Assembly (NCBI GenBank): GCA_009193035.1
Contig: SWDT01000079.1
Location: forward strand, 1 to 64,000
Length of the DNA stretch: 64,000 nucleotides
From: Halicephalobus mephisto
Taxonomy: Eukaryota; Nematoda; Chromadorea; Rhabditida; Panagrolaimidae
Direction of reading: 5' to 3'
The notes under the pieces are model-generated. The model saw only the letters and a list, made by a program, of their open reading frames with translations, was not told the origin of the DNA and made no database searches. The position numbers were made by a program, and so were the translations under genes. Positions 1 through 10,751 of the stretch are shown here, piece by piece; the first letter of the stretch is position 1, and each line of letters begins with the position of its first letter.

Positions 1-258
1 GAATTTCACATACGTGGATGTGTCGGAATCTGGCATACACGCTGCCGAACGCGTTGAAGATGTTTGACAATTTTTCCGAGCCTTACTTCCTCCAGGAATG
101 CAAGAATATGAAAAAGTTTTGTAAAATTTAATAGTGCCTTGTTTAATTTATTTTGCTTGATTGATATATGCCTTCACAGGGCCTACGAGTTGTGCAATTT
201 ATCCGAATTTTATTCCGACTTTTTGGATGATTCTGTGATAATTGAAAAGTATCATTGA
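1..258 (+). CDS. 3' end of an unknown gene (partial)
   Basis: The window opens inside an exon. Frame 3 reads an open, protein-like sequence with WMCRNLAYTLPNALKMFDNF early in it. A short intron follows, with donor at 116 (GTTTTG) or 121 (GTAAAA) and acceptor TTCACAG at 179. With the first donor the last exon (180-258) ends in SVIIEKYH and a TGA at 256-258. With the second donor it ends earlier in another frame. I do not recognise the product; the visible part is a hydrophilic, Cys-containing C-terminus of about 60 residues. The direction is the same as the SH2-pseudokinase that follows. Confidence 0.5.
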
Positions 259-709
259 GTTTAATTGTAATTGTAATAAAGTGATTTGGGATAGTTTAGA
301 AATCGGGAAATTTTCATATTTTTGTAAAAAATAAATGTTTTAATGACAAAATGTAATGAAAATAGTCAGTTTTTGCTTTTTTTAATTTGGTGTAGACCTG
401 ATTTTCCAAAAAAAATAAAAATATGGATTGAATGGTGAATGGAAAGTGAAATTGGTCGTTTTTTGCCTGTTGTTTAAATTTGGTTATTTTTCGACCAGTT
501 TTTCCATAACTAAGGGAATTAATAAAGTTGAATGTCCATTGTAAGAAATAAAACTGGTTGTTTTAAACTTTTTATTAAAGTTTGGTTTTTTCTAACAAGT
601 TTTTCCAAAAGTTAAAAATGAAAACCAGGTTCAAAAATCAGCACGAAATGTAAAACTGGTAATTTTCGATGAAATTTTTAAAAATTGATTTTTTATTTTT
701 TCTAACAAA
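259..709. other. intergenic, degenerate short repeats
   Basis: AT-rich spacer with loosely repeated phrases of the type TTTTTCCA-AAA followed by GGTTATTTTTCGACC or CTGGTTGTTTT, about 100 bp apart. No open frame or RNA gene was seen. It would hold the 3' UTR of the previous gene and the promoter of the next. Confidence 0.5.
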
Positions 710-2948
710 ATGCAAATTTCACTGCCGATTACCCTTGACGAAGCCATCATTCTGAAGTCCTTGAGTTATCCTTTTGTCCATTACAAGCTTCCGGACGATG
801 AATTGAAGAAATCTCTGACTTCGGACGGAGACTACCTGGTGAACATAGAGGACGAGCCCGTGATTTCACTTTTCTTCGAAAATGCCATCCATCAATTCTC
901 CATTAATGTTGCTTTTGTGGGTTTTTCGAATTCAATATACAATTATAGATGTTTAAGAAAATTTTAGGTATTTTTAAAAACATTGAAAACTATAAAGTTG
1001 ATATATCAAATCTGAAGTCAAAATTGAAAATTACCTTTGCTAATCTGGATTCTGAAGGTTGAATTTCTTTTTTGACTTCAGATTCAGAATCTAAAAGTTT
1101 CATTTTTCAATTTTAGGCACTTTTTGTTCGAATTTAGGTATACCTAAAATTTTATTAAAAATATATAAAAATTATTTAAAATTATTTTTTATACATATTT
1201 TATATATTTTTATATGTATTTTTATATAGTTACTAATTTAGGATGAAAATTCCGGGATTACGTATGAATTTGGAGGAAACAAATTTCTTTCTCTGCTCTG
1301 CCCGAGGTCGTGAATCACCTTTCTGAAGCCAAAGTTATCCTAAACGACGAAGAAGTAAACTCTGTCTTCCGGAAACCCATACTGAAGTCTGATTGCAAGT
1401 TTTTGGACGTTTTTCATATATGAAACTTAATTTTTTCCAGACACTGGTGTACTTGGGTTTGGATCAGTTGTGACTTCTTTGAACTCCTCCAATTCTGTCA
1501 AAAATTACTTTACTCGGACTTTGAAGACTGAAATTTCTAGTTTATCTGACATTTTGGATAATTTAGAGGATTTGATGAAGTTGAAACACGACAATCTGGC
1601 GGGGATTAAGGATTACTTCACTTTCCATTCCTCTGATCCGACGTTGGTTATTCTCCTCCAGGATTACTTCCAAGAGAGCCTAGACACTGTCCTACCTACC
1701 CTGAGGCATCCTTTCAAGATGAAGGAATACGTCAGATGGACCTCCCAACTGGCTGCTGTTTTGTGCTACCTCTACGACCAAGAGGTCCCGGCCCGCTGCG
1801 TCACCCTCAGGTCCTGTCGTCTTTCCACCAGTCGTAATCTCAAGTTTTCTGATGTCTGGATCGATGATTATTCCCCTGACAGTGATTATGAAGTGATCAA
1901 AAACGACGGAATCAAGATTCACAACGACTACTGGAGATTCACTCCCTTGGAAGTTCTCACAGGAGGTTATTGGACCGGATCATCTCAATCCTGGACTTTT
2001 GCTTGTCTTGTTCACCAGATTTTCACTCACGGACTCCTTCCTCCTCGTCTGCTGTTCCCCAACGTCCAAGACTTCCTAATCAGCGGAACCGAGCCAGTTA
2101 TTTTCTTTTCTGGATCCGAAGTGAAGCAAAAACTCAAAGAAAACGACCTCAGGTCCTTTGAAAAGTTCCAGAAATTGGACAAAACTGGTGTCTTTCCCAC
2201 ATGTCCTAAAAAGTTTATGTAAGTTCGTTAATACCACAACCAAAGCGATCAATTTTCAGAGGGTTACTGTAGGGGTAGTGAGGATCTACTTGACTTGAGT
2301 AATTATTAATTATTAATTTAAAAAATAGAAGTTTTCTACCTTGTGTAATTCTAATTTAAAATTTTCCACATTCTTATAGGAAGAATATATTTCTAAAAAA
2401 TTAATTACGAAATCGCTATCGGGCTACTGTAGATTCTAAAGATTTCTAAAAATTCGTGTTGAGACAATTTCGGAGGAGTTTTCATATATGAATTCTAAAA
2501 TATGATTGATTTCGAAATTGTCACACTGAACTGAAGTTGTAGGATACTGTAGATTCTGAAAATTCGCGTTGAGACTATTTCGTAGTAAAACTGATTTTGA
2601 ATTTTTACAATAATAATGATACAGTGAAACCTCGATATAAACACGCTCGATAAGAGCAAATTCTCTTTAAAGACAACTCGGTTCCGACCCCTACTGTGGA
2701 TTTTCCCCTAGTAAACCCCTCGATAAAGGCAACTCCTCTGTAAAAACAACTTTTCTGCCGTCCCTTCGGGTTGTTTTTAGCGAGGTTTCACTGTATTTAA
2801 TTCATGAATATTTAGTGATCTCCTGACTGAAGTTATCGTGTCTGATCCTGACAGAAGACCATCGATGGAGCAAATCCGTAACATCTGCGAATCAGAAGCC
2901 CTAATTTACAAACTAGCCGGAATCGTCGGAAGTGTGGTTGTTTTTTAA
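710..2948 (+). CDS. SH2-pseudokinase of the nematode Fer/Fps-like class, reading frame broken twice
   Basis: Exons: about 710-907, 1242-1398 or 1408, 1441-2218 and 2816-2948. The first two exons encode an SH2 domain: DGDYLVNIEDEPVISLF, then across the splice GITYEFGGNKFLSL and LPEVVNHL. The FLVR arginine is Asn (YLVN). The rest is a kinase fold with G-loop LGFGSVV and the C-lobe signatures DYWRFTPLEVL and DPDRRPSMEQI. Every catalytic motif is degenerate: the beta-3 Lys is Arg (YFTRTLK), HRD is ARC and DFG is DVW, so it should be catalytically dead and at most a scaffold. Two frame breaks are visible. A tandem CTCTG duplication at 1291-1300 breaks the SH2 frame. At the G-loop exon no GT-AG choice joins the frames, but one extra G in the run at 1455-1457 would. 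It is either a decaying gene or has assembly indels. Nematodes carry many SH2-tyrosine kinase genes of this size. Confidence 0.75.
2622..2793. mobile_element. 172-bp MITE with CAGTGAAACCTCG terminal inverted repeats
   Basis: It lies in the last intron of the pseudokinase gene. It begins CAGTGAAACCTCGATA and ends CGAGGTTTCACTG, perfect inverted termini of at least 13 bp, with TA on both sides (2620-2621 and 2794-2795). The interior also repeats CTCGATAAAGGCAACTC-like phrases. The TA target duplication and lack of coding capacity fit a non-autonomous Tc1/mariner/pogo-type element. Confidence 0.85.
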
Positions 2949-3264
2949 TTTCTGTAAAATTGAGGATATTACTTAAGTATAAAAGTAAGTTACATTGTTG
3001 AATCTTATTCTCTCGATGTTTTATACTCATCTTTTTCCCTAGAATATTTCGAAATCTCGTTATTATCTAGAATTTCCTCCCGGCATCCAATGTTGACATC
3101 GAGTCCACGTCAAATACAAGCTCCACTTTAAATACGATTTATAATCATACAAACACAATACAGTAATTGATACTTTATCAATGTATAAATTAAAACGAGG
3201 GCCATAATTGAAAATACATCAAGGCCTTATTACAAAGGTCAAATGAAACCCATCTACACACCGA
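2949..3264. other. intergenic between two convergent genes
   Basis: This stretch separates the pseudokinase stop from the innexin stop on the other strand. It holds both 3' UTRs. No further feature was recognised. Confidence 0.5.
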
Positions 3265-4572
3265 TTAAAGAAACTCTCTCTTTCTTCCCTTCTTGATCGT
3301 AGCAGGGCTTTTTTCAAGAAGCGACATTTCAGAGTCCTGCGGGAACTAAAATACTAAGTCAGATAAGCTAAGACTAAACTAAGAACTTACATGTTTGGGA
3401 TTAGAATCAAAAGTTTCATACTGGTTTACTTTCATCAACATAGGACCTTCTTCATCATGCATGTTGGCTTTCAACCAGAGATGACGGGAAACTTGTTCAG
3501 CGAGAGCGGATCCATAGGCATCTTGAATGAGAATAATGATCAGCATACCATCAGCGTGGAGGTTGTTGTACAAGAATTTCAACAACGTCTTTCTGTGAGG
3601 AGCCACACCGCTTCTCTTTAAGAAGCTTTCCACGGTGAAATAACGGAAAGCAGGAAGCATGAAGATGACAGTGGCATAGATGGCGGAACAGAAGGACATA
3701 ATCAGGACGAACAGGACCCAAAAGTACAGGAAAGTGTAAATCTTCTCAAAGACAACATTAACTCCCAGAAGACACGGAATGGAACGGTCCTTGAGATGAC
3801 CCCCCTCGAAATATTTAACTTTGCAAAAGGAGGAACGTGGAAACAAGGCGGAATGATTATAAGGATATTGGTACATGATGCTCATCAAAGAAACGAATCC
3901 CCAGTCGTATTGTCCCTGTCCAACAAACAACGCCATCAAGTGGAACTGCAACAAAGCACCGCAGAAATAAAACCATTTCTTCAGAAGGTAGAAGAAAGCA
4001 GTTGGTGAAGTAAAACGCATTTGGTGGTTGTCGTAGACGAATTCCAGGTAGGCGAAAATGTAAGTTGCAAGGTCGTTGGCTCTTCTCTCGCGTTCGTTTC
4101 CTTTCATCTTTTGGATAGTTTTGGCTTCCTTCAAAATTGACTTCAGGTCAACGCCGAATCTGGAACTAGTGCCATCCCACAAGAACTTTGGCAAAAAGAA
4201 AATAAGCGATTGAAGGAAAAGAACGTAGGGAACCCACTGAAATTGATAATTGGCGATAAAAGACAGGAGTTTACTTACCGGATAGAATGCGATTGTTTTG
4301 GTCACGTTACCTTCATAGTTATATCTCTCAGGAGCACGAGTAAACGGTTGAACAAAGCAGTATTCAGCGTAGTACTTGGTCCAAGAAGAAGGACTGTTCG
4401 TTGGGACCATACATTCGACTGGTTTCCCGATGTAGAGTTGAGAACTGGCAATAACAATACAGAAGATTAGGATGTACACAGACCAAGTGGAGCTCAAACG
4501 ATCAATGCGATCATCGAGCGGATCCTTCCGTAAGCGTCTGAACGGAGTAAATATCTCTGGAATCTTGAACAT
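3265..4572 (-). CDS. innexin (gap-junction protein)
   Basis: Innexins form the gap-junction channels and hemichannels of invertebrate cells: four membrane helices with cytosolic ends and two Cys-containing extracellular loops. The start is the ATG at 4572 (MFKIPEIFTPF), nine or so bases after a TTTCAG acceptor, so probably a trans-splice site. An upstream in-frame ATG at 4632 would be spliced off. Visible family marks are ECMVPTNSPSSW and the WTKYYAEYCFVQ loop, WVPYVLFLQSLIFFLP after the first loop, and the C-lobe helix VLFVLIMSFCSAIY. A 42-nt in-frame intron (4237-4278) must be removed to restore YPWVPY. A last short exon (3265 to 3336 or 3345, two NAG acceptors 9 nt apart) gives a basic tail ending KKGRKREFL. 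About 403-406 residues, normal for the family. Which paralogue it is cannot be said. Confidence 0.93.
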
Positions 4573-6048
4573 TGTCGATCTGAAACATGATGATATAAAC
4601 ATCACGAAAGCACGAGATAAAAGCATAATCACGAAACTTTAGGATTAAAGGGTGTTAAAACCAATGTAGAGGTTGATTAGACAGGCTTAAATTTATATCA
4701 TTCAGATAAAAATGTTTCTATTATCAGTCGAAGGGGATTAGGGTATTAACAGAACTTGGAAGTTATAAAAAACACGAAAAAAAAGAAAAAAAAGAAGAAT
4801 TTTCAATAATAAGAGCGGTTTTCGAAACTAGGAACAACGACGCGCCTGACTTTCGTTGTGAGAGACAGATGCGCGTTATCTCTTTCTTTTCGTAAATTTT
4901 AGGTATCTTTGTTTGTTTTTATATTCCTTTTCTTTATTTATTTTTTATTATTTTTATTTCATTCCCGACTCATATTTTCGATCTCTACATCTGAAGATCC
5001 TTGAAATTTACATGTTGAATAATAAAAAATATAATCAGTTTTTTTGTATTTTTTCTGATTTCGAATAAGAGGATTACTTTGATTGTTATCATGAAAGTGA
5101 TAATTATACTTTCTTGAGGATGATATTAAATTTGCTCTGAAATATAAATGAAGTCGATTATGATGATTATTAGAGGGAAAAATTAGAATATATGAATCCA
5201 GCTGATTTATGAGATACAATTTAGATTTTTATAATATTTTAAATTTCAGAGAATATACTAAACTACGATGAATACTAGAAGTAAAAGCTGGGATGTATGA
5301 ATTCAACTGTTATTGAGGTGAAATTTGAATTTTTTATTTTATTTTAATCTTTAAGAAAACTTGTGATTATTCTTAAAAATAGAAATTTTGATATATGAAT
5401 TCGATTATTATTGAGGTGAAATTTGGATTTTTTATTTTATTTTAGTTTTTAGGGAAACTTGTAATTATTCTTAAAAACAGAAATTTTGATATATGAATTC
5501 AATTGTTATTGAAGTGAAATTTAAATTATTGCTATATACAAAGCTTTGTATTTCAGAAAAATTATTTGATTAGAATATGCGAATTCGGCTTATTTTTGAG
5601 GTAAAATTTGTTTTTTCCATTATTTTTAGTTTCGTTTCAGGAAGATTATCACTCTATTTGGTTTCTTCGTACTGTAAAAATGAAGAATTATACACCGAAG
5701 ATGTTTCTATTATTCCTGATCAATTTCGACTTTGAAATTTTTCAAAAAATTTTTAAAGAAATAAATATTATTTAAACTACAACTATTTCTCGACGACGCC
5801 GACAACTGGAAACTTCAAAGATGTATTATTTACAATTTCGAACTCACTGGGATCTCTTTGGTAAAAATAAATCGTACTACAAAATGCCTTTGGCGTTTTT
5901 TATCTCTCTAAAATCGTCCTTCGCGACGGTTGCCATCTCTATCCGTCGGAAACTGACCCTGTTCCTTCCCGAAGCACTGCCATTCCCCTGACTTTTGGAA
6001 AATTTCGAGACTGGTCAGTTTTGCTAATGTGCCACATTGAAATCCTCG
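4573..6048. promoter_or_regulatory. divergent intergenic region between innexin and vWA gene
   Basis: Shared 5' region of two genes transcribed away from each other. It is AT-rich and has no convincing open frame. The block around 4800-4900 (TAGGAACAACGACGCGCC and nearby) and 5890-6010 are less AT-rich than the rest and are the likeliest promoter segments. Between them lies a three-copy tandem repeat (separate entry). Confidence 0.45.
5298..5530. repeat. tandem repeat, about 100-bp unit, 2.3 copies
   Basis: Units start near 5298, 5398 and 5496, each beginning GAATTC and containing TTATTGAGGTGAAATTT then ATTATTCTTAAAAA and AGAAATTTTGATATAT. The third copy is truncated. Confidence 0.8.
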
Positions 6049-9000
6049 ATGAACCCTGTTTCTTCCCCGAGTTTACCTGACGGGTTATTATTTATTTTAA
6101 TTTTATTATTTTTATTATTAAAAGAAACGGTAAGTTTGGCCGATGGCAGATGTCGATGGAAAAAAGCCGATGTTTTATTCATCGCTGATTCTACTGAAAA
6201 CATCGGACAAGAAAATCACAGAATTTTGATGGATTTTTTCGGACAAATTTTGGCAAAAATAGAAAAAGAAGACGACGAAGTTTACGTTGCTGCAGCCCAA
6301 TTTACTCCAGAAGAAAGATTTGAATTCAATTTAGAAACCTTAAATGGGAGGCTGGAGGAGCAAATCCAGGTTGGTGGTTATGTGACTTTTCTGTCCCAAA
6401 AATTTATATTCCAATTTTAAATTTAAAACTGAAAAATTACTCATAATACTGTAATAAAACTCAGATTCTGAATCTAAAATCAACCTTCAGAATCCAAGAT
6501 TCTGAGTTTTAACAATATTTATTTCTAAAGCATTTATATCTGAAATATTTGCATTTCAATTTTAAATTTAAAACTGAAAAAACCGCTTATAATACTGTAA
6601 TAAAACCCAGATTCTGAATCTAAAATCAATCTTCAGAATCCAAGATTCTGAGTTTTAACAATATTTATTTCTAAAACATTTATATCTGAAATATTTGCAT
6701 TTCAATTTTAAATTTAAAACTGAAAAAACCGCTTATAATACTGTAATAAAACTCAGATTCTGAATCTAAAATCAACCTTCAGAATCCAAAATTCCGAAAA
6801 CTAACTCTAAATTCTAAAGATGTCTGAAATTTTATATAAAAACTTTTAAAAAATAGAAATTTACCTAAAATGGCTTTTAAAATGCTATATAACAAATCTA
6901 AAGCTATTTAAATTTATTTATTATTTATTTTTAAATTAAAATTGTAAACATTTGAGACAAATGTTCTTTCACGAGGTTGGTTTACTACTTTGTAAGGAAT
7001 ACGGTAACTGCCCGATCAGCGGACTGCAACTATTCTGTCGAGCACAAAAAAAAAACATTTTTGTTTAAAAATGAAAATAATTTTTTAATGTTAATTTCAT
7101 ACTGTACCGTATCTTTTATAAAATTGTTTAATTATTCAAGTTTGAAATTTGAACAAAAAAATTCGAAAATTCAACGATGATTATTTAGTTCAAATTTCGA
7201 AAATCATTCTAGTTTTTAATTCTAAAAAATTTCCGACAAATTGCTAAATTAATTCCAAACTTTTTAAATATCATATTTGAAAAAACCGATATATACTTTT
7301 TTGAAATTTTTAAATTTCCAAAAAAAATAATTTTAATAATTTACTACTGTAATATATTTGGTTTTTTATAATCATCCCTAAAATTTGTGTCAAAATAATT
7401 TCGCAATCAGGTCTATTTCTAAATTCTGCAAGCCTAAAAATTCAGCAAATTCGCTTCAAGACAATTTCGAAACAATGCTCATTTTTGATTTTTACAGCAG
7501 TATGATTTTTGAACTTTAGAATCTTCCATATGCTCCATGTAAGTTTTCTGGATGTACTAACGGCAGATCTGCGAGCATAAATTCCATCGTCAGTGAATTA
7601 ATGTCTCCAGATGCGGGAAACAGAATTCCTGTTCCAGATATATTAATCGTTGTTTCTACTAGTTTGTACCAGATTCCAGAACTTGTAAATTTTAATTTTA
7701 TTTTTTTAAATTTTAAATATATTTTTAAATTTTATTTTTAATTTTACTTTTTTAATTTTAATTTTAATTTTAATTTATTTTTTAATTTAATTTTTTTAAT
7801 TTTAATTTTAATTTTTAATTTATTTTTAATTTTTTTAATTTTTAATTTTAATTTATTTTTTAATTTTATTTTTTTTATTTTTATTTTTAATTTATTTTTT
7901 AATTTTAATTTTAATTAATTTTTTAAATTTAAATTTTTTATTTAAATTTAAATTTTTTATTTATTTTTTATTTTAATTTCAATTAATTTTTTAAATTTTA
8001 ATTTTTTATTTTATTTTTATTTTTTTAAATAATTAATTTTTTCAGAATCCGGGAGAACTTTTGACAAAACCGTATTCTGTCACTCATGCTTTTATTGTTA
8101 CTGTTGGAAGTACTGCTCCACGAATTCCAGATTCCAAACTTCAATTTGCAGCTACAACTTCTCATTTGGCTGCAGTAGATTTCCGTGCTCTTCCAGAACT
8201 TGTTTCTCCTTTATGTCAATCCGTGGCTAGTTATCTTCGTAAGTTTTTAAAACTAAAAAAAAATTAACTGACCAAATTAACTAATGTATTCCTACTGTAC
8301 GAAATTTTCCTTTCCACCCTCTTGTCCAGTTTTGGATCTGAATCCCCATGGAAACTTAACAAAAACCTCGGGATTTTTGTCGTTTATTTTCTGAAATTTT
8401 GTTTTGGAAAAAAATGGCCCTTCCTGTGGTTAATCCTAAAGGAAATTTTTCTGGAAAAACTGTCGATTTGACTTGGTGGAATTACCTAAAATGGGATGTT
8501 CCGAGTTGTACAAGAACTAATCCTGGGAATACTGTATTTTGGACAGTTGCTTGTGAAAGTAAAAGAATGTTCGAAATTAAATTAAATTATTTTTTTTAGA
8601 TGATTCGAAAATTAATCGAGGAACTATTTCGACTTCTACTTTTGTTTTGGTGCTGGTTTTGTTAATAGTTACTGCCTTGATTATCTTTTTACTGCTTGTT
8701 TATGCGGTTTATCGATATAAAAGTGAAAGTAAGTTTTGTTTATTAAAAATATAGTAAAAAATTATTTTTAGATAAATATCTAAGATTTCAATTGACAAAA
8801 GAACGTCAAAATTTTCAAAAAGTTGATGAATATTATCGAGCTAAACTTCGAGAAAAATCTGCAAATGAAAAAGAAAGAGAAAAAGTAATGATGGAACTCA
8901 TCAATGAAACGAACAAGGATAGAGATCATTATAGAGAACAAACTATTCAACAACAACAAGTTCTGGAACAACAAACAGAAAGGGCCAATAAAGCAGAAAA

Positions 9001-10096
9001 AGAAAAAAATGAAAGACCTATTCTTCCTATTCTTGGGGTTCCTTTGGGGTTGAGTGGAACGCAATTGAGTCAATTAAGTCCGTATCCGAATGTGCAGAAT
9101 CCAGGAGAAACCAGTGGAAGAGACGGAAGTAAGTTACGGAATGAAAATACTCCTAAACGAGAAGCGACAATACAGGTCCCTCCGTTGTCTTCAGAAGGGG
9201 ATTACGAAAGAGACGAATTAGATGATATTAATTCGAAAGAATTTGCTTTTGAAAGAACAGCAAGTCAGTTGCCTATAGATCATCCAGCAAGACGTCTGCC
9301 TCCGGTGGATGTGATGTTGCTTGTGGATGCTTCTAGTAGTATTGGAAATATGCAATTTGAAAATGTAAAAATGTTTTTGAAAGACTTTACGAATGATATT
9401 GATATTTCTCCTGGAAGATCGAAAGTTTGTGTTGTTCTTTTTGCTCAAGAACCTCAAGTTTTTTTTGGATTTGATAGATTCTACAGTAATCGAGCTGTTA
9501 GATGTGAGTTTTTTGTGTTTTAAATTTTGTTATTTGTGATTTTAGCGGCGTTGGATAAAATGCCCTACCTTGGAGGACCGACATATCTGGCTAAAGCTCT
9601 GTCATTTGCAGCGGGGGTTTTTTATCAAGAACAAAATATGAAATCTGGGAGATTTAGAAAACATAAATTTATGCCGACTCCGAGACATGATAGATTGCAA
9701 GTGATGGTGGTGGTTTCTGATGGAGCTTCAGATGATAATTTTGATAAACAAGCTACGCATTTGCATGAAAAAATGTTAATTAAAATTGCAGCAGTGGTTA
9801 CGAAAAGTTTTAACAAGGATAGATTACTGCCGATAACGAGATTTGATGGATCTGTTTTCTTATTGGATCAACAACAAGCTTTAAGTATTTGGTTATGGAG
9901 ACAACAGGTGAAATTTTGGGGATTTAAAGAAAATTCATATATGAAATTTCAGAGAATGTGGACGGAAAACTTCGCGGGATATGTGGAAAGAGAAAAATCA
10001 TTAACGAACTTGATGGAATCCTCAAGACAACAACAAAGCACCAGAAATAGTCCGAAAAAAAAGAAAAAACAACCGAAACCGGATTTGACGAAATAA
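6049..10096 (+). CDS. single-pass membrane protein with one vWA domain on each side of the membrane
   Basis: Exons: 6049-6369, 7520-7684, 8046-8238, 8330-8558, 8600-8728, 8772-9503 and 9546-10096, the last with an optional 45-nt in-frame intron at 9908-9952. About 757 residues. A signal peptide (LLFILILLFLLLKETVSLA) is followed by a vWA-like ectodomain whose metal site is degenerate (ADSTEN instead of DxSxS). One transmembrane helix follows (VLVLVLLIVTALIIFLLLVY, about residues 317-340), then a charged coiled coil (KEREKVMMELINETNKDRDH). A second vWA domain has a perfect MIDAS: DASSSIG, the Thr of GGPTYLAKAL and VVVSDG. By topology the second vWA is cytosolic. Exon 4 needs a one-base correction in the A-run at 8361-8365; the summed exon length is one base too long, which agrees. 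The stop TAA overlaps an AATAAA signal. The product family is not one I can name. The next gene downstream also carries vWA-like ectodomains. Confidence 0.8.
6411..6800. repeat. intronic tandem repeat, about 147-bp unit, 2.6 copies
   Basis: In the first intron of the vWA gene. Units start near 6411, 6558 and 6703 and contain AATACTGTAATAAAACTCAG followed by the short palindrome AGATTCTGAATCT and CAGAATCCAAGATTCTGAG. The palindrome occurs at several other sites in the window. Confidence 0.85.
7690..8042. repeat. low-complexity A/T intron filler
   Basis: An intron of the vWA gene made almost only of TTTTTAATTTTAATTT phrases. No other content was seen. Confidence 0.85.
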
Positions 10097-10751
10097 AGTT
10101 GTACAGTATGGTTTAATAAATGTTTTCGTTTTGAGAGTTATGTTGACAATTAACGTACCAGTCTTTCCCATTTCCGGTGGCAGGAATGACTGGTGATTAA
10201 ATTTTTTATCGTTTATCTTGGTAGTCTGTAAGTTTACCTAAACGAAACAATAAGGATCATCGATCGTATCGATATTTATCATTTTTCTCATAGACTGATC
10301 CAATAAAGAAAATTGCTGACAATGATAATCTTTATTGCCAGTTATTCGACCGACCTTCCTTTTTTTCCATTTTTGACAATGTTAGGTAACATTAGAAGTG
10401 TGAAAAGTGGTAAAGTTGGTAATTTTTGACTCGCACTGTCTTCACTCTCGTTGTTTTTTGTTCTTTACCTAAAATCCTAAAAAATCTCAAAAATTTTTTC
10501 AAAATTAATTTATAAATTTTAATTTTTAATTTTTATAATTATATGAGTTTTAGGATTTGTGTGATTTTAAAAATTTGTTGGATTTTTTATATTAAGTCAG
10601 ATTAATTGCGTTTTTTAATTTTTTGTAAATTTAATGATTGTTTTTTGTTTATAAATCATGTCTGTTATCATTGCTGTCGTAAATATTTACTTTGTATCGG
10701 TTTAGTTTTCCAGATCTCGGATTTTGGATGAGGAACGTCGAGTGAAAAAAC
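10097..10751. promoter_or_regulatory. intergenic and 5' region of the receptor kinase gene
   Basis: After the polyadenylation signals of the vWA gene the sequence is AT-rich. It contains one degenerate copy of the AAAAGTGG...GACTCGC repeat family (10395-10500). A TTTTCCAG acceptor lies at about 10713, some 40 bases before the next ATG, a plausible trans-splice site. Confidence 0.45.
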
